From: Bacteroides faecalis | GTDB lineage: Bacteria > Bacteroidota > Bacteroidia > Bacteroidales > Bacteroidaceae | Assembly (NCBI RefSeq): GCF_003865075.1 | Contig: NZ_BHWB01000007.1 | Location: forward strand, 124,001-188,000 | DNA length: 64,000 nucleotides | Direction of reading: 5' to 3' | Shown here: piece by piece, positions 9,539 to 19,093 of the stretch | Layout: every line of letters starts with the position of its first letter | How positions within the stretch are numbered: position 1 is the stretch's first letter | Notes under the pieces: generated by a model | The model's input: the letters and a program-made list of their open reading frames with translations, nothing else | What the model was told of the DNA's origin: nothing | Databases searched by the model: none | Position numbers and translations under genes: made by a program

Positions 9539-9552
9539 TTACATATGTGTTT
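9539..9552 (+). promoter_or_regulatory. Candidate operator, copy 1 (TTACATATGTGTTT)
   Basis: The 12-base word TTACATATGTGT is identical to one at 11172-11183, upstream of the SusC gene. The right end overlaps the -33 TTTG of the GH32 promoter, a position suited to repression. A looser relative (TTCATATATGTCAT) lies at 9495-9508. That the adjacent GntR-type protein binds here is an inference. Confidence 0.5.
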
Positions 9553-9581
9553 GCTTATTATAAAAATATACTTTATATTTG
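9550..9581 (+). promoter_or_regulatory. Bacteroides-type promoter of the GH32/SusCD operon
   Basis: TTTG (9550-9553), 20 bases, then TATATTTG (9574-9581): a full match to the Bacteroides sigma-ABfr consensus and spacing. Transcription would begin near 9588, about 30 bases before the ATG of the GH32-like gene. Confidence 0.75.
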
Positions 9582-9619
9582 CTGCCGTAAAACTTACAAA
9601 CGCTTAAAATAATAATATT

Positions 9620-11110
9620 ATGAGAATCAAACTGCTGTTGTCACTGACCTTATTTGCAATGAATATATCTGCGCAAGTAGTGAAAGATTATAATCCTGAT
9701 ATTCAACGAACTACCAATCTTCAGTATTTCAAGCCTGTGGAAAAACGTTTATTCACAGGTGATTGTATGCCCTATTATCATGAGGGTACATTCTATATCT
9801 ATTGGTTACTGGATGAAGGACATCATGCCGGACTCGGTGGTTTGGGAGGGCATCAGTGGGCGTTGAGTACTTCCAAAGATCTTGTGGAGTGGAAACATTA
9901 TCCGGTAGCTGTTGGTATTGATGAAGACTGGGAGAAATCAATTTGTACAGGCTCAGTGATTGCTGACAAAGGTAAATTCTACGCTTTTTACTCAACCCGG
10001 GTACAAGATAATGATGGAAAAGTACATGAGCAATTGAGCTATGCGATGAGTGAAGACGGAGGAGTTTCTTTTGTAAAGCAAGAACCCAATCCTTTTTATT
10101 ATGCTCCTGAAGAATGCGTAAGCCGGGATTTTCGTGATCCCAAAGTTTTCAAAGATGATAAAGGTGTGTACCATCTTTTTATTTCGGGATATAAAAAGGA
10201 GCCTGAATTAGAGGGGTTCGGAGGATATCTGGTTCATCTTGTATCAACCAATCTGAAAGATTGGAAGGAAGTAGCTTCGCCATTGACAGGGCAAGTGGCT
10301 ACTCCTGAGTGTTCCGACTATTTTAGGTGGAATGGCTGGTATTATTTATTATATAGTATAGGTGGAGATACTTATTACGTTAAGTCAAGAAAACCCTATG
10401 GACCGTGGGAATATCCTACAACGCAAGCTTTCGTGGAATCGTGGGCAAGTGTGTATAAGACAGCGGAATATAAAGATAATCGAAGGATAGCAGTGGCGTA
10501 CATGCCTTGTAGGAGTAATAATAAGGATTTTGATGGACCTATCTGGGGTGGAAATATGCTTCTGAGAGAAGTAGTGCAAGAGCCGGATGGTACATTGAAT
10601 ACAAAGTTCTTATCAGAGTCTCTTCCTTCCATGACTCCTATCAGGATGCCGGAAGTTGAAATTCCTGCCGACAGTAAAACGGTTTCATATTCGAACGGTA
10701 AATTGACTTTGAATTCTCCCAATGGGACCAGTGTCGCTTCTCTTTCCGAACTACCGGTGAACTATAGGATCACAATGAAAATAAAGCCACTAACCAATTA
10801 TGATGAGATCGGTTTGTTTGTCAGAGCTACTGACTCAAGAGACAGAGGATATAAGGTTGAATTGAACGCTAATAAGGAGAGTGCTTTCATTTATAACACC
10901 GGAATAAATACGGTAAAAGATTTAAGGGGAGAAATTACATTGGATCTGATACTGAAAGATGAATTTATTGATATGAATATTAATGGTAAAAGGTCAATAA
11001 TCAATCGTTTGCCGGAGAAAAAAGGGCATAAACTTTTCTTTTTCCTTAAAAATGGAAGCGTGGAAATTAAAGACATAAAGATTAGTCAATGGAGTAACGA
11101 GATTTGGTGA
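9620..11110 (+). CDS. GH32-like secreted glycosidase (beta-fructofuranosidase clan)
   Basis: The protein has 496 residues with a signal peptide (cleavage near Ala18-Gln19). The five-bladed propeller motifs of GH32/clan GH-J are readable: a nucleophile-like Asp48 in FTGDCMPYYHEG (in place of the classical NDPNG), Asp173 in the RDP motif (SRDFRDPKVF) and Glu230 in the EC motif (ATPECSDYF). Residues about 355-496 form the C-terminal beta sandwich. GH32 enzymes release fructose from fructans or sucrose-like sugars with retention. The altered first motif means the substrate may differ. It is the first gene after the divergent regulator, with its own strong promoter, and is probably periplasmic. 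Confidence 0.82.
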   Translation: MRIKLLLSLTLFAMNISAQVVKDYNPDIQRTTNLQYFKPVEKRLFTGDCMPYYHEGTFYIYWLLDEGHHAGLGGLGGHQWALSTSKDLVEWKHYPVAVGIDEDWEKSICTGSVIADKGKFYAFYSTRVQDNDGKVHEQLSYAMSEDGGVSFVKQEPNPFYYAPEECVSRDFRDPKVFKDDKGVYHLFISGYKKEPELEGFGGYLVHLVSTNLKDWKEVASPLTGQVATPECSDYFRWNGWYYLLYSIGGDTYYVKSRKPYGPWEYPTTQAFVESWASVYKTAEYKDNRRIAVAYMPCRSNNKDFDGPIWGGNMLLREVVQEPDGTLNTKFLSESLPSMTPIRMPEVEIPADSKTVSYSNGKLTLNSPNGTSVASLSELPVNYRITMKIKPLTNYDEIGLFVRATDSRDRGYKVELNANKESAFIYNTGINTVKDLRGEITLDLILKDEFIDMNINGKRSIINRLPEKKGHKLFFFLKNGSVEIKDIKISQWSNEIW

Positions 11111-11470
11111 GATTGAGGTAAGGATTGTTTTTAGGATAACTTGATTTGTAAATGTGTTCTGCTTGTAATATTTACATATGTGTAATAAATAATAGGTAAA
11201 TGCTAGTGTAAAGTATCAAATTTGATAGCATTTGAAATAAATTTTATATTTCTCAGCTAATCAAATTCATAGATTTGTGCCAAAATTATACTTAATATGT
11301 AAACTACAAAAAACACTATTATTATGAATACTACTTAAATTTTATTTCTGTTTTGATCTGTAAAATCAGGTATTGATAGATTTTACATCGAGGAACAATG
11401 ACCTTTTGATGTGAAATAGATTGTAAAATTTGAATTTATAAACATATCGTTAATCATTAAATGTAGAATT
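11111..11470 (+). promoter_or_regulatory. Regulatory region and long leader of the SusC gene
   Basis: A 360-base gap. It holds the second candidate operator (11172-11185), a promoter-like pair TTTG (11221-11224), 20 bases, TATATTTC (11245-11252), and a second -7-like TAGATTTG (11270-11277). The rest is a 190-220-base untranslated leader with a perfect inverted repeat TGTAAAATC (11359-11367) / GATTTTACA (11379-11387) and a 4-codon mini-ORF ATG-AAT-ACT-ACT-TAA at 11324. Long SusC leaders are often sites of post-transcriptional control in Bacteroides; that role here is inferred. Confidence 0.5.
11172..11185 (+). promoter_or_regulatory. Candidate operator, copy 2 (TTACATATGTGTAA)
   Basis: Near-palindromic word sharing 12 identical bases with the site at 9539. 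It is placed about 40 bases upstream of the putative SusC -33 element. Likely bound by the regulator encoded at 8265-9359 (inference). Confidence 0.5.
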
Positions 11471-14400
11471 ATGGAACATTCTAAAAACACAAAAAAAGAA
11501 CCGGTCGGTATTCTTAAACTGTTTTTACTGTTGCTATGTATTGCGGGGACTTCCGTTTTTAATCAGGTGCTGGCGGCAGCTGATCAAGAACCGTTGAAAG
11601 TAACAGGAGTTGTGTTTGATGAATTGGATACTCCTCTTCCGGGAGCTACAGTTCAGGTAGACAAATCCACTAAAGGTGTTATTACTGATTTGGATGGAAA
11701 ATTTGAAATTGAAGTATTGCCGACAGACAAACTACTTATTTCTTATGTGGGATATGAAACAAAGTTAGTAGCTATCGGCGATAAGAAGTCTTTAGTTGTA
11801 AAACTTGAAACGAAGGCCAATGAATTGCAGGATGTGACAGTTGTTGCCTTTGGTAAACAAAAAAAGGAGAGTATGACTTCGGCTATCGAAACCATTAATC
11901 CTAAAGAACTTAAGCTACCGACAGGAAACTTAACAGCTGCTTTGGCGGGACGATTGGCAGGAGTGATCTCTTATCAAAAAAGTGGAGAACCGGGTAAAGA
12001 TAATGCAGAGTTTTTTGTACGTGGTGTGACCACTTTCGGGTATTCATCTTCTCCTTTGATTTTATTGGATGGTTTTGAAATCTCAGCGAATGATTTGGCT
12101 CGCATACAACCAGATAATATCGAACAGTTTTCAATATTGAAAGATGCGACTGCTGCCGCACTTTATGGATCGAAAGGTGCAAATGGTGTTATTATGGTGA
12201 CAACTAAAAAAGGAAAGGAAGGAAAGCCGCGGGTGTCTTTCCGTCATGAATCACGTTTTTCTACACCTACTAAGATTCCTGAAACTGTAGATGGGGTGAC
12301 TTATATGAAATTGTATAATGAGGCACAGTTCAATGACAATCCATTGTTACCTCCTTATTATGAAGCACAAAAGATTCAAAATACGATTAACGGAGTCAAT
12401 CCATACGCTTATCCTAATGTAGACTGGTATGATGAGTTATTTAAGAACTTTACATATAATCAATATTATTATTTGAATGTAAGTGGGGGTAGCAAAGATA
12501 TTCAATACTATTTGGCGGCTGCTTATACCAATGAAACCGGTATCTTGAAGAATGAAAAAAAGAATAATTTTCAGAATAATATTAATATCGGTACTTATGA
12601 TGTAACGGCGAAAGTCAATCTGCAATTGACAAAAACGACTTCTTTTGAGGTTAATATGAATTCTCGTTTTCAGAATTATACAGGTCCCTCGGTTGAGGCG
12701 AATGATATCTTTAACAGAGTGATGGATGCCAATCCGGTCGAATTTCCTAAATATTATTTGACGGATGAAGAACACCGTTATGATGAGCATGTACTTTTCG
12801 GGATGAATCCCCGTAATAGCATGGCCAATCCGTATGCTGATATGGTGAAGGGGTATAAGGATGGATTCTCAAGTAACATCTTGTCGCAATTTTCTCTTAA
12901 CCAGAAGTTGGACTTTTTAACTAATGGACTTGCTTTTCATGCCAAAGTCTCTATCAAGACGGATAGTTCACACGATAGCAATCGTTCATATAATCCGTAT
13001 TTCTATAATATCAAAGATTACGACGAACTGTCTAATATCTATTCTTTGTCTCAAATAGCAGAAGGTACTAGGGTACTGGGTGATCCTGCTAATACTCGTA
13101 CAGCTAACAGTCATTTTTATTTTGAAACAGGCTTGAGTTATGCCAATGTATTTAATAAAGATCATGAATTGGGAGCAGTTTTGGTGTATACACAGGAAGA
13201 AAATAAAAATACGGCGGCAGAAGGAAGTATTCAGGTTACATTGCCACAACGTAACCAGGCCATTCGCGCTCGTGCGAATTATGCTTATAAGTCTAAATAT
13301 ATGGCAGAGGCCAGTGTAACTTATAATGGTTCTGAAAAATTTGATGCAGATCATCGTTGGGGTGTTTTTCCTGCCATGGGCGTAGGTTATATGATTTCGA
13401 ATGAGGATTTCTGGCAACCTTTGTCAGAGGTTATGGAAAAATTCAAGATCCGTTACTCATACGGATTGGTAGGAAATGATAATATTTCGGACCCGAGAGA
13501 TCGTTTCTATTTCTTATCGGATATAAAGAGAGAAGGCGGATATACATGGGGAAAAGATTTTCTGACATCTTATAGTGGATTGAAAGTGAATCGTTATGCT
13601 AATCCGGAAATCACATGGGAAATCGCTCGTAAACAGAATCTGGGTGTGGAAGTTAATCTATGGAGAGTGTTGGATATTCAACTGGATTATTTCATGGAAA
13701 AACGTGAGAAAGTGTATGAGAAACGAGCACATATCCCGGCAACGATGGGAATTATAAATGATATTTGGGGAAATGTCGGAGAAGTAAAATCATGGGGATG
13801 GGACGGATCAGCCGATCTGAATTATGTGATCAATAAGGATTCTTGGGTTACAGGTCGTTTCAATTTTACTTATGCAAAAAATAAGGTTACAGAGAGAGAA
13901 GAACCCGCTTATCGTGATGAATATCTGAGAACTGTAGGATGGCCGGTGAGACAGCAATGGGGATTAATAGCCGAACGTTTGTTTATTGATGAATATGACG
14001 TAGCTAATTCTCCGGTTCAGAATTTAGGAACAAAAGCTCAGGCGGGAGATATTAAATACAAGGATATTAATAATGATGGAATAATCAATGACAATGATAA
14101 AGTTCCTATCGGTTATCCGTCAGTACCTGAGTTGAGCTATGGTTTCGGTTTATCGGCAGGATATAAAAACTGGGATATTTCTTTCTTCTTCCAGGGACAA
14201 GGACATTCTTCTTTCTTTATAGATCCTTATAAAATATCTCCGTTCAGGAATTACCGGAATGTAGTATCTTATATTGCTGACGATCATTGGAGTCAGAATA
14301 ATCCGGTCAGCCACGCATTTTGGCCTCGTTTGAGTACACAGGATAATTCGAATAACTATAAAAAAGAATCAACCTGGTGGTTGCGTGACGGGCGTTATCT

Positions 14401-14605
14401 CCGTCTGAAAACCGTAGAGCTTGGCTATTCTTTACCTAAACACGCTTTGCGTAAGGTGGGATTGGGTAATGTACGTTTTTATTTCACAGGCTTGAATTTA
14501 CTTTGTTTCAGTTCGTTTGATTTATGGGATCCGGAAATGGGAGACAACGGACTGGGATATCCTTTGCAGCGAGTGTATAATGTAGGTGTTCAATTTGATT
14601 TTTAA
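11471..14605 (+). CDS. SusC-like TonB-dependent outer-membrane receptor
   Basis: The protein has 1044 residues. A cytoplasmic N-tail and signal peptide (to about residue 37) are followed by a carboxypeptidase-regulatory-like beta domain (about 42-125, GVVFDELDTPLPGATVQVD). Then come the TonB-box region, the plug (about 130-245, with FVRGVTTFG, LILLDGFEI and AALYGSKGANGVIMVTTK) and a 22-strand barrel ending in VQFDF. It imports an oligosaccharide across the outer membrane using TonB energy. SusD follows 12 bases downstream. It is preceded by its own promoter and a long leader, so it may be controlled separately from the GH32 gene. Confidence 0.96.
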   Translation: MEHSKNTKKEPVGILKLFLLLLCIAGTSVFNQVLAAADQEPLKVTGVVFDELDTPLPGATVQVDKSTKGVITDLDGKFEIEVLPTDKLLISYVGYETKLVAIGDKKSLVVKLETKANELQDVTVVAFGKQKKESMTSAIETINPKELKLPTGNLTAALAGRLAGVISYQKSGEPGKDNAEFFVRGVTTFGYSSSPLILLDGFEISANDLARIQPDNIEQFSILKDATAAALYGSKGANGVIMVTTKKGKEGKPRVSFRHESRFSTPTKIPETVDGVTYMKLYNEAQFNDNPLLPPYYEAQKIQNTINGVNPYAYPNVDWYDELFKNFTYNQYYYLNVSGGSKDIQYYLAAAYTNETGILKNEKKNNFQNNINIGTYDVTAKVNLQLTKTTSFEVNMNSRFQNYTGPSVEANDIFNRVMDANPVEFPKYYLTDEEHRYDEHVLFGMNPRNSMANPYADMVKGYKDGFSSNILSQFSLNQKLDFLTNGLAFHAKVSIKTDSSHDSNRSYNPYFYNIKDYDELSNIYSLSQIAEGTRVLGDPANTRTANSHFYFETGLSYANVFNKDHELGAVLVYTQEENKNTAAEGSIQVTLPQRNQAIRARANYAYKSKYMAEASVTYNGSEKFDADHRWGVFPAMGVGYMISNEDFWQPLSEVMEKFKIRYSYGLVGNDNISDPRDRFYFLSDIKREGGYTWGKDFLTSYSGLKVNRYANPEITWEIARKQNLGVEVNLWRVLDIQLDYFMEKREKVYEKRAHIPATMGIINDIWGNVGEVKSWGWDGSADLNYVINKDSWVTGRFNFTYAKNKVTEREEPAYRDEYLRTVGWPVRQQWGLIAERLFIDEYDVANSPVQNLGTKAQAGDIKYKDINNDGIINDNDKVPIGYPSVPELSYGFGLSAGYKNWDISFFFQGQGHSSFFIDPYKISPFRNYRNVVSYIADDHWSQNNPVSHAFWPRLSTQDNSNNYKKESTWWLRDGRYLRLKTVELGYSLPKHALRKVGLGNVRFYFTGLNLLCFSSFDLWDPEMGDNGLGYPLQRVYNVGVQFDF

Positions 14606-14617
14606 AAAGTAGTAGCA

Positions 14618-16600
14618 ATGAGATTTTCATTAAAACATATTATAGGAGCGATGGCTGTCGTCCTCGGGATGGGCAGTTGCGATTATCTGAATATTGTTCC
14701 AGATAATACCATTGAGTTGGAAAGTATGTTCGAGACGCAGCAACAAGCTTATGGAGCATTGGCAGCTTGCTATGAGTATATGCCTAATTACGGGTGGCTT
14801 AATAATTCTATGAACCTTGCAGGAGATGAATTTATTGTTCGTCTGGACGGAGGTGAATCAGGAAATCGTGACCGTATGCCCGGCGAGAAATTAATGAAGG
14901 GATGGAACAGTGCTCAGGATCCTTTTTTGAGTTATTGGAACGGAAATAAAAATGCGGCCTCTTTGTATGTCGGTATCCGTTATTGTAATCTTTTCTTAGA
15001 GAATATTCATCTGGTGAAAGACATTAAAGAGGAAGATCGAAAAGATTGGATTGCGCAGGTAAAGGTACTGAAAGCTTTTTACCATTTCTATCTGACTCGT
15101 CTGTATGGTCCTATTTGTATTGTAGACAAGAATCTGACGCCTTCCACTTCACCGAGCGAGGTACGTTTGAAGCGTCAGCCTGTGGATGTTTGTTTCAAAT
15201 ATGCGGTCGATTTGATTGATGAGGTATTATATGATGAGAACGGGAATGAGAAAACAGACCTGAAAGACGATCGTCCCAATGAATTTTTGGGAATGGTGGA
15301 CCGTACGATCGCTAAAGCGATTAAGGCTGTTATATTAGTGACTCAAGCCAGTCCGTTGTTCAATGGGAATGCTGAGTATTATAGTAATTTTAAAAACGTA
15401 GATGGTGAGTTGTTTTTCCCGATGGAAAAAGATAACGAGAAGTGGAAGAAAGCGTTGGATGCCATAAAGATTGCTATCGATGCGGCTCATGCAAGAAACA
15501 AAAAACTGTATAGATATAATGCTGAAGGTGGAGCGAATATAGAGTTTTTTGATAAAGACATTTGGGGAAAATCGGAGATTATAGAATATTGTTATAATAA
15601 TCGTTATTCCATTGTCGATCCTTGGAATGATGAATTAATATGGGGATACTCAAATGTTGGTGGCTTCGATCAAGGAACTTTCCAACATGCTTCTCAATGC
15701 CGTCGTATGGACAATCAAGGAATGTCGGAATATAGTTGGCAATGGCTGTGTGCCTCTTACCGGATGGGTGAGTTGTATTATACAAAAAATGGAGTACCCA
15801 TCAATGAAGATCAGACCTTTGATTATGACAACCGTCTGGATATAGTCACTATTCCGGATGATACTTATCATATGGGTTATATGCAGGCAAATGAGAAAAC
15901 TGTTAAATTATACTTGAATCGCGAACCACGTTTCTACAGTTGGATTGCCGTTGATAATTGTTATTGGCGTAATCATCAGAATAAATTGGAGATGCATATG
16001 AAGTACGATGAATATCCCGGTGGACGTTACGGTACGAAACAGGATGACTTTTATTGGTCGGGTATTGCTATCAAGAAACTGGTGCATCCGGAATCGTTGA
16101 ATGAATATGCAGTTCGTATGGTTCGCTATCCGAATCCGATTATCCGTCTGGCGGATCTTTACTTGCTGTATGCAGAAGCTTCTAACGAGTATTACGGACC
16201 GGGTGAAGACGCTTATCATTATTTGAACGAAGTGCGGAAAAGAGCCGGACTACCAAAAGTAGAAACAGTTTGGAGCGATGCGTCTATTGTGAAGAATGTA
16301 AACAAACACCAGACACAAGAAGGACTGCGAGAAATCATACAGACAGAACGGTTGATTGAACTTTCATTTGAAGGACACCGTTATTTTGACCTTTGTCGTT
16401 GGAAACGTGCTAATGAGTTTTTTGTATCGTCGGTGAAAGGGTGGAATGCCCGTACCGGTCGTACCTATGAAGACTTCTATCAGGTGACCGAGTTGCAAGC
16501 GCGCGTATGGGAAACTCCTAAGAATTATTTGTTCCCGATTCCGCTGGATGATATTAACAAAAATCCTAATCTGGTGCAGAATCCGGGATGGGGAAAGTAA
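14618..16600 (+). CDS. SusD/RagB-like glycan-binding lipoprotein (large)
   Basis: The protein has 660 residues, longer than the ~500-550 usual for SusD. The signal peptide has lipobox Cys21 (MGSC). The SusD N-terminal motif (LNIVPDNTIELESMFETQQQAYGALAACYEYMP) and the C-terminal block (EGLREIIQTERLIELSFEGHRYFDLCRWKRANEF; ending NPNLVQNPGWGK) are clear. It is the surface lid of the SusC at 11471. Extra length lies in the middle (about 270-500), where substrate-contacting loops usually sit. It is co-transcribed with SusC and the following two lipoproteins. Confidence 0.95.
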   Translation: MRFSLKHIIGAMAVVLGMGSCDYLNIVPDNTIELESMFETQQQAYGALAACYEYMPNYGWLNNSMNLAGDEFIVRLDGGESGNRDRMPGEKLMKGWNSAQDPFLSYWNGNKNAASLYVGIRYCNLFLENIHLVKDIKEEDRKDWIAQVKVLKAFYHFYLTRLYGPICIVDKNLTPSTSPSEVRLKRQPVDVCFKYAVDLIDEVLYDENGNEKTDLKDDRPNEFLGMVDRTIAKAIKAVILVTQASPLFNGNAEYYSNFKNVDGELFFPMEKDNEKWKKALDAIKIAIDAAHARNKKLYRYNAEGGANIEFFDKDIWGKSEIIEYCYNNRYSIVDPWNDELIWGYSNVGGFDQGTFQHASQCRRMDNQGMSEYSWQWLCASYRMGELYYTKNGVPINEDQTFDYDNRLDIVTIPDDTYHMGYMQANEKTVKLYLNREPRFYSWIAVDNCYWRNHQNKLEMHMKYDEYPGGRYGTKQDDFYWSGIAIKKLVHPESLNEYAVRMVRYPNPIIRLADLYLLYAEASNEYYGPGEDAYHYLNEVRKRAGLPKVETVWSDASIVKNVNKHQTQEGLREIIQTERLIELSFEGHRYFDLCRWKRANEFFVSSVKGWNARTGRTYEDFYQVTELQARVWETPKNYLFPIPLDDINKNPNLVQNPGWGK

Positions 16601-16625
16601 GTATTCACAAAATATAAATAGGAAC

Positions 16626-17903
16626 ATGAAAAAGATATATTATGGCTTAATGTTGCTTTTAAGCGGAATGTTTATGATCACTGTAAGTTGTTCGGACGAT
16701 GACGAAGGGGGGAATGATAAGGCAGCCCCGGGACAAATCTCTAATGTACGTTTTGTTCCCAATTATGGTGGAGGATATTTCTTGTATGATATCCCGGACG
16801 ACCCGGACTTCTTATATGTACGTGCCGATTATACGGTAGATTCCGGTGAGAAAATATCTAAGACGAGCAGTACATATACCGACACATTGTTTATCGAAGG
16901 ATTCGGACAGGTGAAAGAATATGAAGTAAAACTTTACTCTGTAGACCGCAACGACAACGTATCTGCACCGGTAATTGAAACGATCACTCCGATGGAAGCC
17001 AATACGAATATGGTAGCTTCCACATTGAAGATACGTCCGGGCTTCTCTGCATTGATTGCCGAATGGACCAATGAATTGAAGCAAACGGTAGACGTATATG
17101 TACGTCTAAGTGACGGGGAAGTAGTTGCTGAAAAAGTACTCTCATCCAACTCAAAAGACGGTTTCTTTTTGGTAGAAAACTTGCAGAATAAGGATTATAC
17201 GGTTTCTACCTATGTGAAAGACCAGTACGGAAATGTCTCTGGAGTACAGGATTGCGGAGTCCTGAAACCGTTGGCAGATGCTCCTTTGAGTAAATCAAGT
17301 TGGACTTTTCTTGCTAATCAAAAGTTGTATGGAAATCGTTGGAACTATGATATTGATCCGAACCCGGATAACCAGCAACCTTATGATGAGTATTTAGGGG
17401 CCTTTACAAAAGATAGTTTGCGAAACGCACCACCGGCTGCTTATGAAGGACGTATCGAGAAGTTCTGGGATGATGTAACTTATAAGATGAACCCGGAAAA
17501 TTATAACATTTTTAATACTGGGGAATGGGGATATCCATATTCTTATTTCATTGATTTGGGACGAACGGTCAGAGGAAGTCGTGTACGCTACTGGCAACGC
17601 TTATCCGATAAATATGGTAATGAGAATGTACAAACATTCCAACTATATATCAGTGATGACAAGGATCCGACGGATGGTATAACAGACTGGGAATTCGTAG
17701 GAACATATAAAATCATTAAACCGGCGGATTCTTATGAAGCAGATCAGGAGGCAATAGCCGGACATGAGTTTATCTTATATCCGAAAGAAACCAAATACAC
17801 TAAACCATTCCGTTATTTGAGATTCAAAGCTATTAAAGGATTCTCGGAAAGAATGGTGTCTGTAGGTTCTGAGATCACGTTATATGGTTTGGAAGGTGAA
17901 TGA
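16626..17903 (+). CDS. DUF4959/DUF5126/DUF5000-type surface lipoprotein
   Basis: The ATG at 16626 gives a good signal peptide with lipobox Cys22 (TVSC). An in-frame Met at 16548 lies inside the SusD gene and is rejected. The product has 425 residues. Residues about 35-130 match the DUF4959 FN3-like pattern (PGQISNVRFVPNYGGGYFLYDIP, then SVDRNDNVSAPV). The middle (135-250) is DUF5126-like. The C-terminus (250-425) resembles DUF5000, an F5/8-type discoidin sandwich (NQKLYGNRWNYD, YWQRLSDKYGNENVQTFQLYISDD). It is probably a surface glycan-binding protein that partners SusCD. Such proteins commonly occur fifth-hand in PULs before a DUF4998 gene, as here. Confidence 0.75.
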   Translation: MKKIYYGLMLLLSGMFMITVSCSDDDEGGNDKAAPGQISNVRFVPNYGGGYFLYDIPDDPDFLYVRADYTVDSGEKISKTSSTYTDTLFIEGFGQVKEYEVKLYSVDRNDNVSAPVIETITPMEANTNMVASTLKIRPGFSALIAEWTNELKQTVDVYVRLSDGEVVAEKVLSSNSKDGFFLVENLQNKDYTVSTYVKDQYGNVSGVQDCGVLKPLADAPLSKSSWTFLANQKLYGNRWNYDIDPNPDNQQPYDEYLGAFTKDSLRNAPPAAYEGRIEKFWDDVTYKMNPENYNIFNTGEWGYPYSYFIDLGRTVRGSRVRYWQRLSDKYGNENVQTFQLYISDDKDPTDGITDWEFVGTYKIIKPADSYEADQEAIAGHEFILYPKETKYTKPFRYLRFKAIKGFSERMVSVGSEITLYGLEGE

Positions 17904-17928
17904 TTAATCTAAATAAAAACGGATAATT

Positions 17929-18657
17929 ATGAAACGTAAATATATTTATATAGTAGGAAGTTTGTTGTTATTTACCGGGCTGATCGGCTGTGAAGATATG
18001 GATAATAACTATAAACAGTATTTGCAGGAATATAACTATTCCGGTAAGGTTGAGGCTTTGCGGAGTTACATCGGATTTGAACGTATAGCGTTAGCTTGGG
18101 ATATTCCGAAAGATCAAAAGTCAAAACAAATTTTGGTTGAGTACGGAGCAGATAAACAGCAGAAATTATTTGACCATATGGTGGATTCTGTTGTAATTGA
18201 CGGGTTGGATGCTGCTACGGGATATGATTTTGCTGTATATACTTTGGATAATGCCGGTAATCGTTCTGTGCCTGCTACTATTACAGCTTTACCTATTTCT
18301 CAGACGGTGGTGGATAATTTGGTTCCACCTACCTGTTCTTATGTTGAAGTAGATGGGGTACCAAACGTATATTGGGCCGGACTTTCGGCTGTCAGTATGG
18401 CATTCTGTAAGTATAGTTATATTGATTATAAAATAATATCGGAAGATGAAAGTGAAGTTGTTACAAAGGGATGTCTGAAAAATACAGATGTAACGAGTTT
18501 GAATCGTGTGAGTGAATTGAAACTGCCTGCTCCGCAGTTGAGCAAAGGGGAGACTTATTATGTTGATTTTACAGCCTATGTATATCCTATTTCAAGCGAT
18601 ATTGTTACCATGGATTCGGTTCCGGTCAATAAAAGGACTAGAATTATAGTAGAATAA
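17929..18657 (+). CDS. DUF4998-type surface lipoprotein
   Basis: The protein has 242 residues with lipobox Cys21 (LIGC). The N-terminal region MDNNYKQYLQEYNYSGKVE followed by RIALAWDIPKDQKSKQILVEYG fits DUF4998, an FN3-like fold, and a second beta domain follows from about residue 120. No catalytic residues are seen. It lies 25 bases after the DUF4959-type gene and is presumed a surface accessory of the same SusCD complex. It is the last gene before a 480-base gap with repeats. Confidence 0.68.
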   Translation: MKRKYIYIVGSLLLFTGLIGCEDMDNNYKQYLQEYNYSGKVEALRSYIGFERIALAWDIPKDQKSKQILVEYGADKQQKLFDHMVDSVVIDGLDAATGYDFAVYTLDNAGNRSVPATITALPISQTVVDNLVPPTCSYVEVDGVPNVYWAGLSAVSMAFCKYSYIDYKIISEDESEVVTKGCLKNTDVTSLNRVSELKLPAPQLSKGETYYVDFTAYVYPISSDIVTMDSVPVNKRTRIIVE

Positions 18658-18796
18658 TGCAGTTTTCAAAGCGGGGTTGACTAAAGAGTCGAATAGGTTA
18701 TCTCAATCCATCCAGATATACCATAAGGAATTTGAGGCAGCCCATAGTATGAAGCACTTGATTTCAAAGGATGAGACTATTAGGTAAAAATCATAT

Positions 18797-18878
18797 AACA
18801 CTCTGTTTCATAGTACAAAACACTTTGTTTCAAGACATGGAACACTTTGTTTCAAGGCATGGAACACTTTGTTTTCCC
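18797..18878 (+). repeat. 22-base tandem repeat, four units
   Basis: Units begin at 18797, 18819, 18841 and 18863. The consensus is AACACTTTGTTTCAAGGCATGG; the first unit has diverged and the last is partial. There are no spacers. The period is not a multiple of three, so it is unlikely to code for a repeated peptide. Confidence 0.85.
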
Positions 18879-18900
18879 TATAAGAAGCAATAAGTAAATC

Positions 18901-19000
18901 GGTGATAGGTGATAGAGAAGGTGATAGGTAATAAAAATAACCTATCACCTCTTAAATCCCGATGAATAAAGGAATACAGCGTCTTGGTGATAGGTTGATA
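18901..19000. repeat. GGTGATAGGT repeats and hairpin
   Basis: Direct copies of GGTGATAGGT lie at 18901, 18920 and about 18985. An inverted copy, ACCTATCACC, at 18940-18949 pairs with the copy at 18920-18929 across a 10-base loop. It could be a terminator for the upstream lipoprotein operon, or a protein-binding or element-end sequence. Confidence 0.7.
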
Positions 19001-19093
19001 GAGGAAATGATGTTTTTATCTGGGTAGAGGTGAAATCTACAATGAGTATCAACTATAAATTAATTGTAATGATGCACTTGTGGAAAAATAATG

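Noticed and set aside
12986..13417. 143-codon minus-strand open frame
   Set aside because: Shadow of the SusC barrel coding region; no protein features.
16548..16625. Upstream in-frame Met for the DUF4959-type lipoprotein
   Set aside because: It would place the start inside the SusD gene and spoil the lipoprotein signal; the ATG at 16626 is better.
18797..18878. CRISPR-like repeat array
   Set aside because: Units are contiguous 22-base tandem copies with no unique spacers, and no cas genes are nearby.
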